From Mycobacterium paraense (GTDB lineage: Bacteria; Actinomycetota; Actinomycetes; Mycobacteriales; Mycobacteriaceae): DNA of 64,000 nt. Location: NCBI RefSeq assembly GCF_002101815.1, contig NZ_LQPM01000007.1, positions 248,001 through 312,000 on the forward strand, read 5' to 3'. Under the pieces are notes generated by a model, which worked only from the letters and a program-made list of their open reading frames with translations, did not search any database and was not told where the DNA came from. Position numbers and translations under genes: made by a program. Below, piece after piece: positions 24,141-33,134 of this stretch; position 1 is the first letter of the stretch; every line of letters starts with the position of its first letter.

Positions 24141-25301
24141 TCAGAGCGCGTCGCGTTCGGCGAAGTGCCGCTGCCGCGCCGACAAGGCCGCCGCCCGCTG
24201 GTCGGCGGTGACCCGCCGCGTCGGGTCGAAATACTCGTCCACGTCGTCGATGTCGATCACCGTGACCGTCGGGGTCGCGGGCTGCTCGGCCGCGGTAGTC
24301 CGCCAGGTCACCACCCCGCTTCGGTAGCCGCGTGCGTCGAGCCAGTTGTCGACACCGACGTCCTGGGCGGCCAGCAGCACCCGCACCCGATCGCCGTCGG
24401 TGTGCGACTGGGCGCGGTTCAGGCTCGTCTGGCGGGTTGCGATGTCGATCATCTCGCTCCACCGGTTGGTCAGGCAGATGCCGACATACGGGCTGCCGGT
24501 TGGGATTTCGTAGTCGATCACCAGCCCCTGGCCGTCCTCCAGTTCCCAGGAGATGGGCACGAACCACGCGCCGGCCATGGCCGACGGCGGCTGCATCGGC
24601 GGGATGGCGACGTTCTTCGGCAGGGCGCCGAACACGCGCGCCGGAATGTCGTTGACCCACATGGTGAACAGGTCCCGCGACGCGGCCAGGTGCTCGTCGA
24701 ACGCGGCGACGGCGTGCGCCGGCGGCGGCGGTTCCGCCGGTGTCTGCGGGTTGAGGCATTCGATGCGGATGACGCCTTTCGACTGCCGCTGCCAGTCACC
24801 GTAGGTTTGATAGCAGCAGAACGACTCGGCGCCGGGGGGAAGTTCAAACCAGTTGGTATCCCCCAACTTATCGCGGCTGAAGTAGATCTCGAACGAGCCG
24901 TCCGGCGCGATGTCGAGGTCCTCTGACTGCGTCTTGACCGCCCGCGCTTGGTCATCCTTGCCGGCGTAGACGCCGAAGGTGGTCTGCGCGACCGAGCCCA
25001 ATGTGCCGAACACCCGATAGTCGTGCGCGTCGTCGATGCGCGCCGACAGGTACAGGGTGTCGGGGTTGGAATGCCCCCAGTTCCACGGCGCGTACTGGGC
25101 ATTGATCAGCGTCGGTCGCGCCGGGTCGCTGCGCAGTTGCAGCCCCATGTACTGGATGTGGCCGACCAGGCGCCCGAGAAGCGCAGCGGCAGAACCTTCG
25201 TCGAGGTCGCCCTGCGCCAGCGCGACGCCGAGCAGCTCGTCGTGCAGGTCGCCGAAGCGCCGCCATGCCGCCCGCAGGGCGTCGCTCAACTCTGCGGTCA
25301 T
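24141..25301 (-). CDS. DUF1214-like protein of unknown function
   Basis: A 386-residue protein with no obvious signal peptide. The C-terminal half contains GAWFVPISWELEDGQGLVIDYE, then PYVGICLTNRWSEMID, and resembles the DUF1214 fold. NAQYAPWNWGHSNPDTLYLS near the N-terminus is typical of proteins I recall paired with sulfotransferases in mycobacteria. The ATG at 25301 overlaps the upstream sulfotransferase stop by 4 nt, so they form an operon. Function is unknown. Confidence 0.7.
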   Translation of the reverse strand: MTAELSDALRAAWRRFGDLHDELLGVALAQGDLDEGSAAALLGRLVGHIQYMGLQLRSDPARPTLINAQYAPWNWGHSNPDTLYLSARIDDAHDYRVFGTLGSVAQTTFGVYAGKDDQARAVKTQSEDLDIAPDGSFEIYFSRDKLGDTNWFELPPGAESFCCYQTYGDWQRQSKGVIRIECLNPQTPAEPPPPAHAVAAFDEHLAASRDLFTMWVNDIPARVFGALPKNVAIPPMQPPSAMAGAWFVPISWELEDGQGLVIDYEIPTGSPYVGICLTNRWSEMIDIATRQTSLNRAQSHTDGDRVRVLLAAQDVGVDNWLDARGYRSGVVTWRTTAAEQPATPTVTVIDIDDVDEYFDPTRRVTADQRAAALSARQRHFAERDAL

Positions 25302-26551
25302 CGGTTGTCCTCGATTCCGTAGAAGTCGCGGTAGTACTGCAGTTCGGGCCACATCGTCGCGATGTCGAGCCCGTAATCCTCGGCGCGGTAGACGTTGGGC
25401 TTGCGGGCGGCCATGCCGCGCTTGTCCATGAACCCGGTCATCTTGCGGTGCACCTCGGCGGTGAGTTCGATGCCGAAGTGGTCGTAGATTTCCTTGACGC
25501 AGGACATGGGATCGCGAACCATCCGATCCATCGGAAAATCGATGAATTGCGCTGAGCGGTCGGCGAATCGGCGCCGCAGCTCGACGTTGCGGGCGAGCAT
25601 GCCCTTGTTGCGCCAGGTCATGTAGCGGCCGTGGTCATGCCAGTCGACGTCGTCGGTCACCATCGCGAAGACGGTGCCGGACAGCTTGCAGCTGGAGGCG
25701 ATGACCTCGGTGGGTTCGCGGTAGGTGGTGACGAAGCGGGCGTCGGGGAAGACGTCGAGGATCTTGTCGATGTTGGCCATGTGCGGTGGCGTCTTGAGCA
25801 GCCAGCTCTCCTCGGGGCGCAGCCCCCCGCTCTGCATGTACTGCAGGAACAGCTTCTCCTCCTGGTAGACCCAGGTGCGGTCCTGGTCGGCCAGCCACCG
25901 GTCGTAGCCCTGGCAGTTGAACATGACGAGGAACGTCTCGCTGTGAAAGGCGTAGGCGTGCAACAGCGCGCATTCCTGGGCCTCCCACGCGCCGAGCGGG
26001 TGGGCCGCGTCCAGGTCGGGGGCCAGCGCCAGGCTCCGGCGGATCTGCTTTTCACTGCGGGCGATGCGCGGGTCGGTGCGCATCGTGGCGGGATCCAGCG
26101 GCGGGTGCAGCTCGTCGCACTCCCAGGTCAGGGGGAAGCGAAACCGATCGTCCTGGCTCAGCAGGTGATGGGTGATCGTGGTGCCGGTGCGGGGCGCGCC
26201 GACCAGGAAGACCGGCTTGGCGATCACCTCGTCGCGGATCGACGGGTTCCTGCGGACGTGGTCCATGACCAGCAACCGCTGGCGCAACAGGTTGGTGAGG
26301 TGCGTCGTGGCCAGGATGCGGCCGAAGCCGTTGAGCTTGTCCTCGTCATTGATCGACTCGATGAGCCGGTCCAGGCCCTCCTCGAAGCGGGGGTCGCTGA
26401 AGTCGGTCAGGCCGCCGGCGCGGCGGCTGGCCCGGTCCATGAGCGCGTACTTGCGCAGCGGCAAGGGATGAGCACTCAGCCTCCGCGCGGCGCGGTAGCC
26501 GCCGTTGAGAATCCGAAACGGCAGCGGCCGGGGCGGGGTCTCGATGGCCAT
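25298..26551 (-). CDS. Sulfotransferase-family protein
   Basis: A 417-residue PAPS-type sulfotransferase. VFLVGAPRTGTTITHHLL is the 5'-phosphosulfate loop, and FVTTYREPTEVIASSCKL resembles the 3'-phosphate-binding motif. It would transfer sulfate to a lipid, sterol or small-molecule acceptor; the acceptor is unknown. The ATG at 26551 is preferred because GAGGGG lies 9 nt upstream; 26560 and an ATG at 26680 inside the palindrome are alternatives. It is divergent from a TetR gene. Confidence 0.83.
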   Translation of the reverse strand: MAIETPPRPLPFRILNGGYRAARRLSAHPLPLRKYALMDRASRRAGGLTDFSDPRFEEGLDRLIESINDEDKLNGFGRILATTHLTNLLRQRLLVMDHVRRNPSIRDEVIAKPVFLVGAPRTGTTITHHLLSQDDRFRFPLTWECDELHPPLDPATMRTDPRIARSEKQIRRSLALAPDLDAAHPLGAWEAQECALLHAYAFHSETFLVMFNCQGYDRWLADQDRTWVYQEEKLFLQYMQSGGLRPEESWLLKTPPHMANIDKILDVFPDARFVTTYREPTEVIASSCKLSGTVFAMVTDDVDWHDHGRYMTWRNKGMLARNVELRRRFADRSAQFIDFPMDRMVRDPMSCVKEIYDHFGIELTAEVHRKMTGFMDKRGMAARKPNVYRAEDYGLDIATMWPELQYYRDFYGIEDNR

Positions 26552-26677
26552 GACGGGCATCCCCTCATCGTTGAAGTGGATACGAAACCTGTTGACGCGC
26601 AATGGAGTTAGGGGGCTGCGCCGATTGCTCGATGCCTCCCGAAGCCGGGTTGAACCGTTGTGTCCGGCTCCGCAAAA

Positions 26678-26698
26678 CATTACGATCTGAACGTAATG
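26678..26698. promoter_or_regulatory. Perfect inverted repeat overlapping the tetR start codon
   Basis: CATTACG (26678-26684), a 7-nt spacer and CGTAATG (26692-26698) form a perfect palindrome. The last three bases are the ATG of the TetR gene. It sits in the divergent region toward the sulfotransferase. Position and symmetry fit an autoregulatory TetR operator. Confidence 0.6.
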
Positions 26699-27301
26699 AA
26701 ATCAACACCTGTCCAGCGCCGGCGCCGGGAAACCAAATCCCAGGGGCGGCCCCGCGATGCGCGCATCGACGACGCGGTGCTGCAAGCCACCAACGAGCTG
26801 CTCGAAGAAATCGGCTACGCGCGGCTGAGCATTCCGTTGGTGGCGGCCCGGGCCGGCGCCACACCCCCGGCGGTGTACCGGCGGTTCCCCACCAAGATCG
26901 AGCTCGTCTTCGCGGCGGTGTTTCCCCCGACGCCACAAGAGGAGTTGCCGTTGACCGGCGACCTGCGCACCGTCGTGCGCAGCCTGCTCGAGGGCTCCAT
27001 CCAGCTGTTCAGCCGGCCGGCGGTGCACAGCGCGGTGTCGGGCCTGACGGCCGAACTGCCCTCCGAACCCGGGCTGTCGGCGCGGCTGCTGGATCGGCTG
27101 CAGGGCAGCACCTACGAGCGCCTGCAGCACTACCTCGACGACGCCGCCGCGCACGGGTCGGCGGCCGACGGCATCAACGCGCGGCTGCTGATGGACATGA
27201 TCGGCGGCACGGTCATGATGTCGATGGCCACCGAACGCACGCTCGACGACGCCTGGCTCGAGCACAACACCACCCTCATCGTCCGGGGACTGAGCCGGTG
27301 A
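26696..27301 (+). CDS. TetR-family regulator of the sulfotransferase/LLM/SDR block
   Basis: A 201-residue regulator. The basic N-terminus is followed by a TetR helix-turn-helix (AATNELLEEIGYARLSIPLV region and GATPPAVYRRFPTKIELV). The C-terminal ligand domain is helical and rich in Leu and Ala. A perfect 7-7-7 palindrome overlaps its start codon, so autorepression is likely. It overlaps the next gene by 4 nt (GTGA). Ligand unknown. Confidence 0.85.
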   Translation: MKSTPVQRRRRETKSQGRPRDARIDDAVLQATNELLEEIGYARLSIPLVAARAGATPPAVYRRFPTKIELVFAAVFPPTPQEELPLTGDLRTVVRSLLEGSIQLFSRPAVHSAVSGLTAELPSEPGLSARLLDRLQGSTYERLQHYLDDAAAHGSAADGINARLLMDMIGGTVMMSMATERTLDDAWLEHNTTLIVRGLSR

Positions 27302-28362
27302 CGGCAGGGCGGCCGATGGAAGTCGTCGCCTCCGCGCCGGCCCAGCTGGGCCTGGCCGAGATCGGGCTGTGGGCGGCGCGCATGGAGCGCATCGGCTTCG
27401 AGGTCATCCACGTCCCCGAGACCATCCACGACGCGTTCATGGTCGCGGCGATGGCGCTGGCGCAGACCACGCGGCTGACCGTGCGGACCAGCATGGCGCT
27501 CGCGTTTCCGCGCAGCCCCATGATCACCGCGTACGCGGCCTGGGATCTCGCCCGCTACTCCGGCGGGCGCTTCCAGCTCGGCCTGGCCACCCAGGTGCGC
27601 GGGAACATTGTCGGGCGATTCTCGGTCCCCTGGTCGCAGCCGGCGCTGCGCATGCGCGAGTACATCGAAGCGGTGCTTGCCATCTTCCACTCGTTCCAGA
27701 CCGGCGAGCGCCTCGACTACGGCGGGCGGTTCTACCGATTCGACCGCCTGCAGCCGTACTTCAATCCCGGGCCGAATCCGTGTGCGCCACCACAGATCTG
27801 GACCGGTGGGGTCAACAAGAAGATGTGCGTTCTGGCCGGTGAGCTCTCCGACGGCTTCGTCTGCCATCCGACCAATTCGCACCCGTCGATCCTGCGGGCA
27901 CAGACCCTGCCGGCCCTGGCCGAGGGCGCCGGCAACGGCCGCCGCCCGGCCGCGCCGCTCGCGGTGGTGGCCAATCCGCAACCGCTGATGGCCGGCACCG
28001 ACGGTGAGCTGGCGCAGCTGCGGGAACACCGGCGGTCGGAACTGGCCTTCCTCTACAGCACCCCCGCCTACCGCCGGCAGCTCGAATTCTTCGGCTTCGA
28101 GGACGTGGGCGAAGCACTCAGCGGCATGGCGCGCCGGGACGAATGGGCCGACCTGTCCAAGCATCTGACCGACGAGGTGATGGACCGGGTTGTGCCGCAA
28201 GGCACCTACGACGACATTCCCGCGGTGCTCACGCGCTGGTACTCCGGGCTGTGCACCGGTCTGAGCCTGCCGGTCACCGACGTGCCGGACGACGTGCTGG
28301 CCACGCTCATCGATCGCCTCAAGGTCATCCCCACGCTGAGGGAACAAACACCAGGAAGGTAG
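27298..28362 (+). CDS. LLM-class F420-dependent oxidoreductase
   Basis: A 354-residue luciferase-like monooxygenase-fold protein starting at a GTG that overlaps the tetR stop. Features include LAEIGLWAARMERIGFEVI, RYSGGRFQLGLATQVRGNI and PQIWTGGVNKKMCVLAGE, as in mycobacterial F420-dependent oxidoreductases annotated next to SDRs and TetRs. Cofactor F420 rather than FMN is inferred from the family. It probably acts on a hydrophobic substrate together with the SDR that starts 2 nt downstream. Confidence 0.83.
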   Translation: MTAGRPMEVVASAPAQLGLAEIGLWAARMERIGFEVIHVPETIHDAFMVAAMALAQTTRLTVRTSMALAFPRSPMITAYAAWDLARYSGGRFQLGLATQVRGNIVGRFSVPWSQPALRMREYIEAVLAIFHSFQTGERLDYGGRFYRFDRLQPYFNPGPNPCAPPQIWTGGVNKKMCVLAGELSDGFVCHPTNSHPSILRAQTLPALAEGAGNGRRPAAPLAVVANPQPLMAGTDGELAQLREHRRSELAFLYSTPAYRRQLEFFGFEDVGEALSGMARRDEWADLSKHLTDEVMDRVVPQGTYDDIPAVLTRWYSGLCTGLSLPVTDVPDDVLATLIDRLKVIPTLREQTPGR

Positions 28363-28364
28363 CT

Positions 28365-29258
28365 ATGAACGCAGCACAATCGGCTCTGGCGTTGAAGTCC
28401 GTTGTCGCCCGGCAATGGCAGGCGCACAGCCCGCTCGTCCGGCGCCCCCCGAAGAACTTCGCCGCGCAGTACGGGCCCTGGGCGCTGGTGTCGGGCGCGA
28501 GCGAGGGCATCGGCGGCGCCTGGGCGGATTACGCAGCGTCCCAAGGCTTATCGGTTGCGATCGTCGCGCGCAACCCCGAAAAGCTCGAGAAGAAACGCCA
28601 GGAACTGGTGACCCGGTTCGGCGTGGAGGTGCTTGCCATCTCCCAGGAACTGGGGGCGACGGATGCCGTGGAGAACATCATCGCGGCCGTCGGCGACCGC
28701 GAAATCGGGCTGCTGGTATCCAACGCGGCGCTGGCCACGGTCGGGGGATTCTGGGCCGACAACCTCGAATTCGAGCGGCAGCGGATAAACATCAACTGCG
28801 GCAGCCCGTTTGGGCTGACCTACCACTACGGGGCGCTGATGAAGGCGCGCCGTCGCGGCGGCATCGTCCTGATGAGCAGCGGCACGGGGCTGATCGGCAG
28901 CCCGTACTACACGCACTACGGCGCGACGAGGGCGTACAACATCATTCTCGCCGAAGGGCTCTGGTACGAACTGAAGCCCGACAACGTCCACGTGCTCGCT
29001 TGCATGGCCGGCCTGACGAGTTCGCCGGGGGCCGCCGAAGCGCTCGAGGTCGCGCGGGCCAGGGGCAGCCTGATCAATACGCCCGAAGAAAACGTCGAGG
29101 AGGCGGTCCTGTATCTCGGCAAACGACCCAGCATGCAAGTGGGGGCGCCGAACCGGCGGATGATGTTCGTCGTGACCCGCCTGCTGCCGCGGCCCCTGGG
29201 CATTCGGGAGATCGGCAAACATGCCCTGAACAACTTCCTCGACGGGGTGCGGCCCTAG
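28365..29258 (+). CDS. Short-chain dehydrogenase with Arg in place of the catalytic Lys
   Basis: A 297-residue classical-type SDR. ALVSGASEGIGGAWAD is the dinucleotide-binding loop, SNAALA replaces NNAG, and IVLMSSGTGL holds the catalytic Ser. The usual YxxxK motif reads YGATR, with Tyr185 and Arg189 (AGG codon at 28929-28931). The Lys-to-Arg change may weaken or alter catalysis. It starts 2 nt after the LLM oxidoreductase stop. Confidence 0.82.
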   Translation: MNAAQSALALKSVVARQWQAHSPLVRRPPKNFAAQYGPWALVSGASEGIGGAWADYAASQGLSVAIVARNPEKLEKKRQELVTRFGVEVLAISQELGATDAVENIIAAVGDREIGLLVSNAALATVGGFWADNLEFERQRININCGSPFGLTYHYGALMKARRRGGIVLMSSGTGLIGSPYYTHYGATRAYNIILAEGLWYELKPDNVHVLACMAGLTSSPGAAEALEVARARGSLINTPEENVEEAVLYLGKRPSMQVGAPNRRMMFVVTRLLPRPLGIREIGKHALNNFLDGVRP

Positions 29259-29261
29259 CTC

Positions 29262-29921
29262 CTACTCGTCCTGCAGCCGCGGGTCGGCCTCCAGGTGGGT
29301 CAGGCCGTTCCACATCAGGTTGACCAGGTGCGCGGCCACCACTTCCTTCTTGGGCTCGCGGGTGTCGAGCCACCACTGCGCCGTCATCGACACCGAGCCC
29401 ACCAGCGCCTGCGCGTAGAGGGGGGCCAGGTCGGGATCCAGGCCCCGGCGGGCGAAGTCGCCGGCCAGGATGGAGCTGACCTGGCTGACGGCGTCGTTGA
29501 GCAGGCTGGAGTAGGTGCCCGAGCTGATCGCGGCCGGCGAGTCGCGCAGCATGATCCGGAAGCCGTCGGTGCGTTCTTCGACGTAGGTGAGCAGCGCCAG
29601 GGCGACGCGCTCGACCCGCACCCGGGACCGGTTGTTGGTCAGCGACGAGGTGATCATGTCCAGCAGCGCCGACATCTCGCGGTCGACGACGACGGCGTAC
29701 AGGCCCTCCTTGCCGCCGAAGTGTTCGTAGACGACGGGCTTGGACACGTTGGCCCGCAGCGCGATCTCCTCGATCGAGGTGCCCTCGTAACCGCGCTCCG
29801 CGAACAGGGAGCGGGCGATGCCGATGAGCTGCTGGCGGCGCTCGCTACCGGTCATCCGGGCTCGTGGCGCCCGCGTTTCCTTGTCCGGCTCCTTGTGCGT
29901 TTGGGGGTCCAGAACGGCCAC
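29262..29921 (-). CDS. TetR-family regulator (Rv1019-type)
   Basis: A 219-residue TetR protein. The helix-turn-helix contains SLFAERGYEGTSIEEIALRA followed by NVSKPVVYEHFGGKEGLYAVV. The C-terminal domain resembles TetR_C dimerisation domains, with MTAQWWLDTREPKKEV. The GTG at 29921 gives a length near that of Rv1019; the frame extends far upstream across the tRNA, which is impossible. It converges with the SDR gene and is divergent from tRNA-Gln. Confidence 0.88.
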   Translation of the reverse strand: MAVLDPQTHKEPDKETRAPRARMTGSERRQQLIGIARSLFAERGYEGTSIEEIALRANVSKPVVYEHFGGKEGLYAVVVDREMSALLDMITSSLTNNRSRVRVERVALALLTYVEERTDGFRIMLRDSPAAISSGTYSSLLNDAVSQVSSILAGDFARRGLDPDLAPLYAQALVGSVSMTAQWWLDTREPKKEVVAAHLVNLMWNGLTHLEADPRLQDE

Positions 29922-29998
29922 GTCAATCAGCGTATCGGTTCGGCGCGGCGCGGCCGTCCCGTCTAGAGTCTTGTTGGCGCGGGCCGATGGCCCTGCAG

Positions 29999-30070
29999 TC
30001 CGTCGTGGTGTAATCGGCAGCACATCAGATTTTGGTTCTGAGAGTTCAGGTTCGAGTCCTGGCGACGGAG
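29999..30070 (+). tRNA. tRNA-Gln (anticodon TTG)
   Basis: The acceptor stem TCCGTCG (29999-30005) pairs with CGACGGA (30063-30069), followed by discriminator G. The D arm contains GTGTAATCGGCAGCAC. The anticodon stem TCAGA/TCTGA encloses the loop TTTTGGT, so the anticodon is TTG, reading CAA. The T loop is TTCGAGT. CCA is not encoded. Confidence 0.95.
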
Positions 30071-30244
30071 CTACCTTTCCCAGCCGAGCGTGGGGCCTAT
30101 GCACGGATCCGAGGCAGTCTGCGTACTTGCGGCCCACGGTCGGCGAACCGGCCGCACTGGCCGCCCGCACGGCGCGGCTTTTGCCTTCACCGCAGGTGAG
30201 ATGACACGCTGGACGGCGTCGGCCACAAAGCAATAGGAGAGTTG

Positions 30245-31720
30245 ATGTCGTTTCGTGGTGACACCGCGGTCCTGGTTCTCGCGGCCGGACCCGGCACCCG
30301 GATGCGCTCCGACACCCCGAAGGTCCTGCACACCATCGCCGGCCGCAGCATGCTGTCGCATTCCCTGCACGCCGTCGCCAAGGTGGCGCCCCAGCACCTG
30401 GTGGTGGTCCTCGGCCACGACCACGAGCGCGTCGAACCGCTGGTCGCCGAGCTGGGCGAGACCCTCGGCCGCCCGATCGACGTGGCGCTGCAGGACCGGC
30501 CGCTGGGCACCGGGCACGCGGTCCTGTGCGGCCTGTCCGCCCTGCCCGACGACTACGCCGGCATCGTCGTCGTCACCTCCGGCGACACGCCGCTGCTGGA
30601 CTCCGACACCCTGGCCGGGCTCATCGCCAGCCACAGCGCCCAGGCGGCCGCGGTCACGGTGCTCACCACGACCCTGAGCGACCCTGTCGGCTACGGCCGC
30701 ATCCTGCGCACCCAGGACAACGAGGTGATGGGGATCGTCGAGCACACCGACGCGACGCCCTCGCAGCGCGAGATCCACGAGGTCAACGCCGGCGTCTATG
30801 CCTTCGACATCGCGGCGCTGCGGTCGGCGCTGAGCCGGCTGAGCGCCAACAACGCCCAGCAGGAGCTCTACCTGACCGACGCCATCGCCATCCTGCGCGG
30901 CGACGGCCGGACCGTGCACGCCCAGCACGTCGCCGACAGCGCGCTGGTGGCGGGCGTCAACAACCGCGTCCAGCTGGCCGAACTGGGCGCCGAACTCAAC
31001 CGCCGGATCGTCGCCGCCCACCAGATGTCCGGCGTGACGATCGTCGATCCGGCCAGCACCTGGATCGACGTCGACGTGACGATCGGCCGCGACACCGTGA
31101 TCCACCCGGGCACCCAGCTGCACGGCCGCACCCAGGTCGGGGGCCGCTGCGTCGTCGGGCCCGACACCACCCTGACCGACGTCACCGTCGGCGACGGCGC
31201 GTCGGTGGTCCGCACCCACGGCAGCTCCTCGTCGATCGGGGACGGCGCCAACGTCGGCCCGTACACCTACCTGCGGCCGGGCACGGCGCTGGGATCCGAG
31301 GGCAAGCTCGGCGCGTTCGTCGAGGCCAAGAACTCCAACATCGGCACCGGCACCAAGGTCCCGCACCTGACATACGTCGGCGACGCGGACATCGGCGAGC
31401 ACAGCAACATCGGCGCGTCCAGCGTGTTCGTCAACTACGACGGCGAAACCAAGCGGCGCACCACGGTCGGCTCGCACGTCCGCACCGGCTCGGACACCAT
31501 GTTCGTCGCGCCCGTGACCGTCGGCGACGGCGCCTACACGGGCGCCGGCACGGTGGTGCGCGACGACGTCCCGCCGGGCGCGCTGGCGGTGTCGGCGGGC
31601 CCGCAGCGCAACATCGAGGGCTGGGTGCAGCGCAAGCGACCGGGCAGCGCGGCGGCGCAGGCGGCCGAGAAAGCCCTGGAAAAAACCCAAGACAAACCGG
31701 AGCCCGAACCGACACCGTGA
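30245..31720 (+). CDS. glmU: GlmU bifunctional UDP-GlcNAc synthesis enzyme
   Basis: A 491-residue enzyme. The N-terminal uridyltransferase has [19 protein letters not shown] and produces UDP-GlcNAc. The C-terminal left-handed beta-helix acetylates glucosamine-1-phosphate; the hexapeptide repeats run from about residue 265 and include [15 protein letters not shown] and [12 protein letters not shown]. The Pro/Glu-rich tail is typical of mycobacteria. The ATG at 30245 follows AGGAGA; a TTG three bases upstream is the alternative start. It is followed by prsA, as in M. tuberculosis. Confidence 0.97.
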   Translation: MSFRGDTAVLVLAAGPGTRMRSDTPKVLHTIAGRSMLSHSLHAVAKVAPQHLVVVLGHDHERVEPLVAELGETLGRPIDVALQDRPLGTGHAVLCGLSALPDDYAGIVVVTSGDTPLLDSDTLAGLIASHSAQAAAVTVLTTTLSDPVGYGRILRTQDNEVMGIVEHTDATPSQREIHEVNAGVYAFDIAALRSALSRLSANNAQQELYLTDAIAILRGDGRTVHAQHVADSALVAGVNNRVQLAELGAELNRRIVAAHQMSGVTIVDPASTWIDVDVTIGRDTVIHPGTQLHGRTQVGGRCVVGPDTTLTDVTVGDGASVVRTHGSSSSIGDGANVGPYTYLRPGTALGSEGKLGAFVEAKNSNIGTGTKVPHLTYVGDADIGEHSNIGASSVFVNYDGETKRRTTVGSHVRTGSDTMFVAPVTVGDGAYTGAGTVVRDDVPPGALAVSAGPQRNIEGWVQRKRPGSAAAQAAEKALEKTQDKPEPEPTP

Positions 31721-31808
31721 ATTTGGTCCCTGGTAACCCGCCCGCCTTTCCGTACGATTCGCTACGTACGATGAGGCTTCCATTTCGATCCCAAACGAGG
31801 GCAGTGCG

Positions 31809-32789
31809 TTGAGCCACGACTGGACCGATAACCGAAAAAATCTGATGCTGTTCTCGGGCCGCGCGCACCCGGAGCTGGCCGAACAGGTCGCCAAGGAACT
31901 CGACGTCCACGTCACCGCGCAGACGGCGCGGGAATTCGCCAACGGCGAGATCTTCGTTCGCTTCCACGAGTCGGTGCGCGGCTGCGACGCGTTCGTCCTG
32001 CAATCGAACCCCGCGCCGGTGAACAACTGGCTGATGGAACAGCTGATCATGATCGACGCGCTCAAGCGCGGCAGCGCGAAGCGGATCACCGCGGTCATGC
32101 CGTTCTACCCCTACGCCCGGCAGGACAAGAAGCACCGCGGGCGCGAGCCCATCTCGGCGCGCCTGGTCGCCGACCTGCTCAAGACCGCGGGCGCCGACCG
32201 GATCGTGACCGTCGACCTGCACACCGACCAGATCCAGGGCTTCTTCGACGGGCCCGTCGACCACATGCGGGCCCAGAACCTGCTGACCGGCTACATCAAG
32301 GACAACTACCCCGACGGCAACATGGTCGTGGTCTCCCCCGACTCGGGCCGGGTGCGCATCGCCGAGAAATGGGCCGACGCGCTGGGCGGCGTGCCGCTGG
32401 CCTTCATCCACAAGACCCGCGACCCGCGAGTGCCCAACCAGGTGGTGTCCAACCGCGTCGTCGGCGAGGTCGAGGGCCGCACGTGCGTGCTGATCGACGA
32501 CATGATCGACACCGGCGGCACCATCGCCGGTGCGGTGAACCTGCTCCGCGACGACGGCGCCAGCGACGTGGTCATCGCCGCGACCCACGGCGTGCTGTCC
32601 GACCCGGCCGCCGAACGCCTGGCGTCCTGCGGCGCGCGCGAGGTGATCGTCACCAACACGCTGCCCATCGACGAGCAGAAGCGTTTCCCGCAGCTCACGG
32701 TGTTGTCGATCGCGCCGCTGCTGGCCAGCACCATTCGTGCCGTCTTCGAAAACGGCTCCGTGACAGGGCTTTTCGACGGGGACGCCTAG
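31809..32789 (+). CDS. prsA: Ribose-phosphate pyrophosphokinase
   Basis: A 326-residue PRPP synthetase that supplies PRPP for nucleotides, His, Trp and decaprenylphosphoryl arabinose. Signatures include FANGEIFVRFHESVRGCDAF, PYARQDKKHRGREPIS, VDLHTDQIQGFFD and CVLIDDMIDTGGTIAGA (the PRPP-binding loop). The start is TTG at 31809 preceded by AGGG; the first residues after it (SHDWTDNRKNLM) match the M. tuberculosis N-terminus. Continuous with glmU on the same strand. Confidence 0.96.
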   Translation: MSHDWTDNRKNLMLFSGRAHPELAEQVAKELDVHVTAQTAREFANGEIFVRFHESVRGCDAFVLQSNPAPVNNWLMEQLIMIDALKRGSAKRITAVMPFYPYARQDKKHRGREPISARLVADLLKTAGADRIVTVDLHTDQIQGFFDGPVDHMRAQNLLTGYIKDNYPDGNMVVVSPDSGRVRIAEKWADALGGVPLAFIHKTRDPRVPNQVVSNRVVGEVEGRTCVLIDDMIDTGGTIAGAVNLLRDDGASDVVIAATHGVLSDPAAERLASCGAREVIVTNTLPIDEQKRFPQLTVLSIAPLLASTIRAVFENGSVTGLFDGDA

Positions 32790-33134
32790 ATGGCCGACAC
32801 CGTCATCTACCACAACCCCAAATGCAGCACTTCCCGCAAGACGCTGGATCTGCTGCGGGACAACGGCCTTGAGCCCACCATCGTCGAGTACCTGAAGACG
32901 CCGCCGTCGCGGGCCGAGCTGGTTGGCATGATCCGCGACGCCGGCATCGAGGTGCGCACGGCCGTGCGTAAACGCGAACCGCTTTACGCCGAACTGAATC
33001 TCGCCGACGCGACCGACGACCAGTTGCTCGACGCGATGGCCGAGCATCCGATCCTGATCGAACGGCCGTTTGTCGTCACACCGAAGGGCACCCGGCTGGC
33101 GCGGCCGATCGACGCGGTGCGCGAGATTCTGTGA
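32790..33134 (+). CDS. ArsC-family (Spx/arsenate reductase-like) protein
   Basis: A 114-residue thioredoxin-fold protein. The N-terminal HNPKCSTSRKTL has the active Cys12 of glutaredoxin-linked arsenate reductases, and the C-terminal ERPFVVTPKGTRLARP is family-typical. It starts directly after the prsA stop and overlaps lpqT by 4 nt. I do not recall it at this position in H37Rv, so it looks like an accessory insertion in a housekeeping operon. No ars genes lie nearby, so an arsenic role is uncertain. Confidence 0.85.
   Translation: MADTVIYHNPKCSTSRKTLDLLRDNGLEPTIVEYLKTPPSRAELVGMIRDAGIEVRTAVRKREPLYAELNLADATDDQLLDAMAEHPILIERPFVVTPKGTRLARPIDAVREIL

Noticed and set aside
29999..30070. tRNA-Gln as an integration site for a mobile element
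   Set aside because: Flanking genes are conserved mycobacterial ones and no integrase or duplicated tRNA end is visible.
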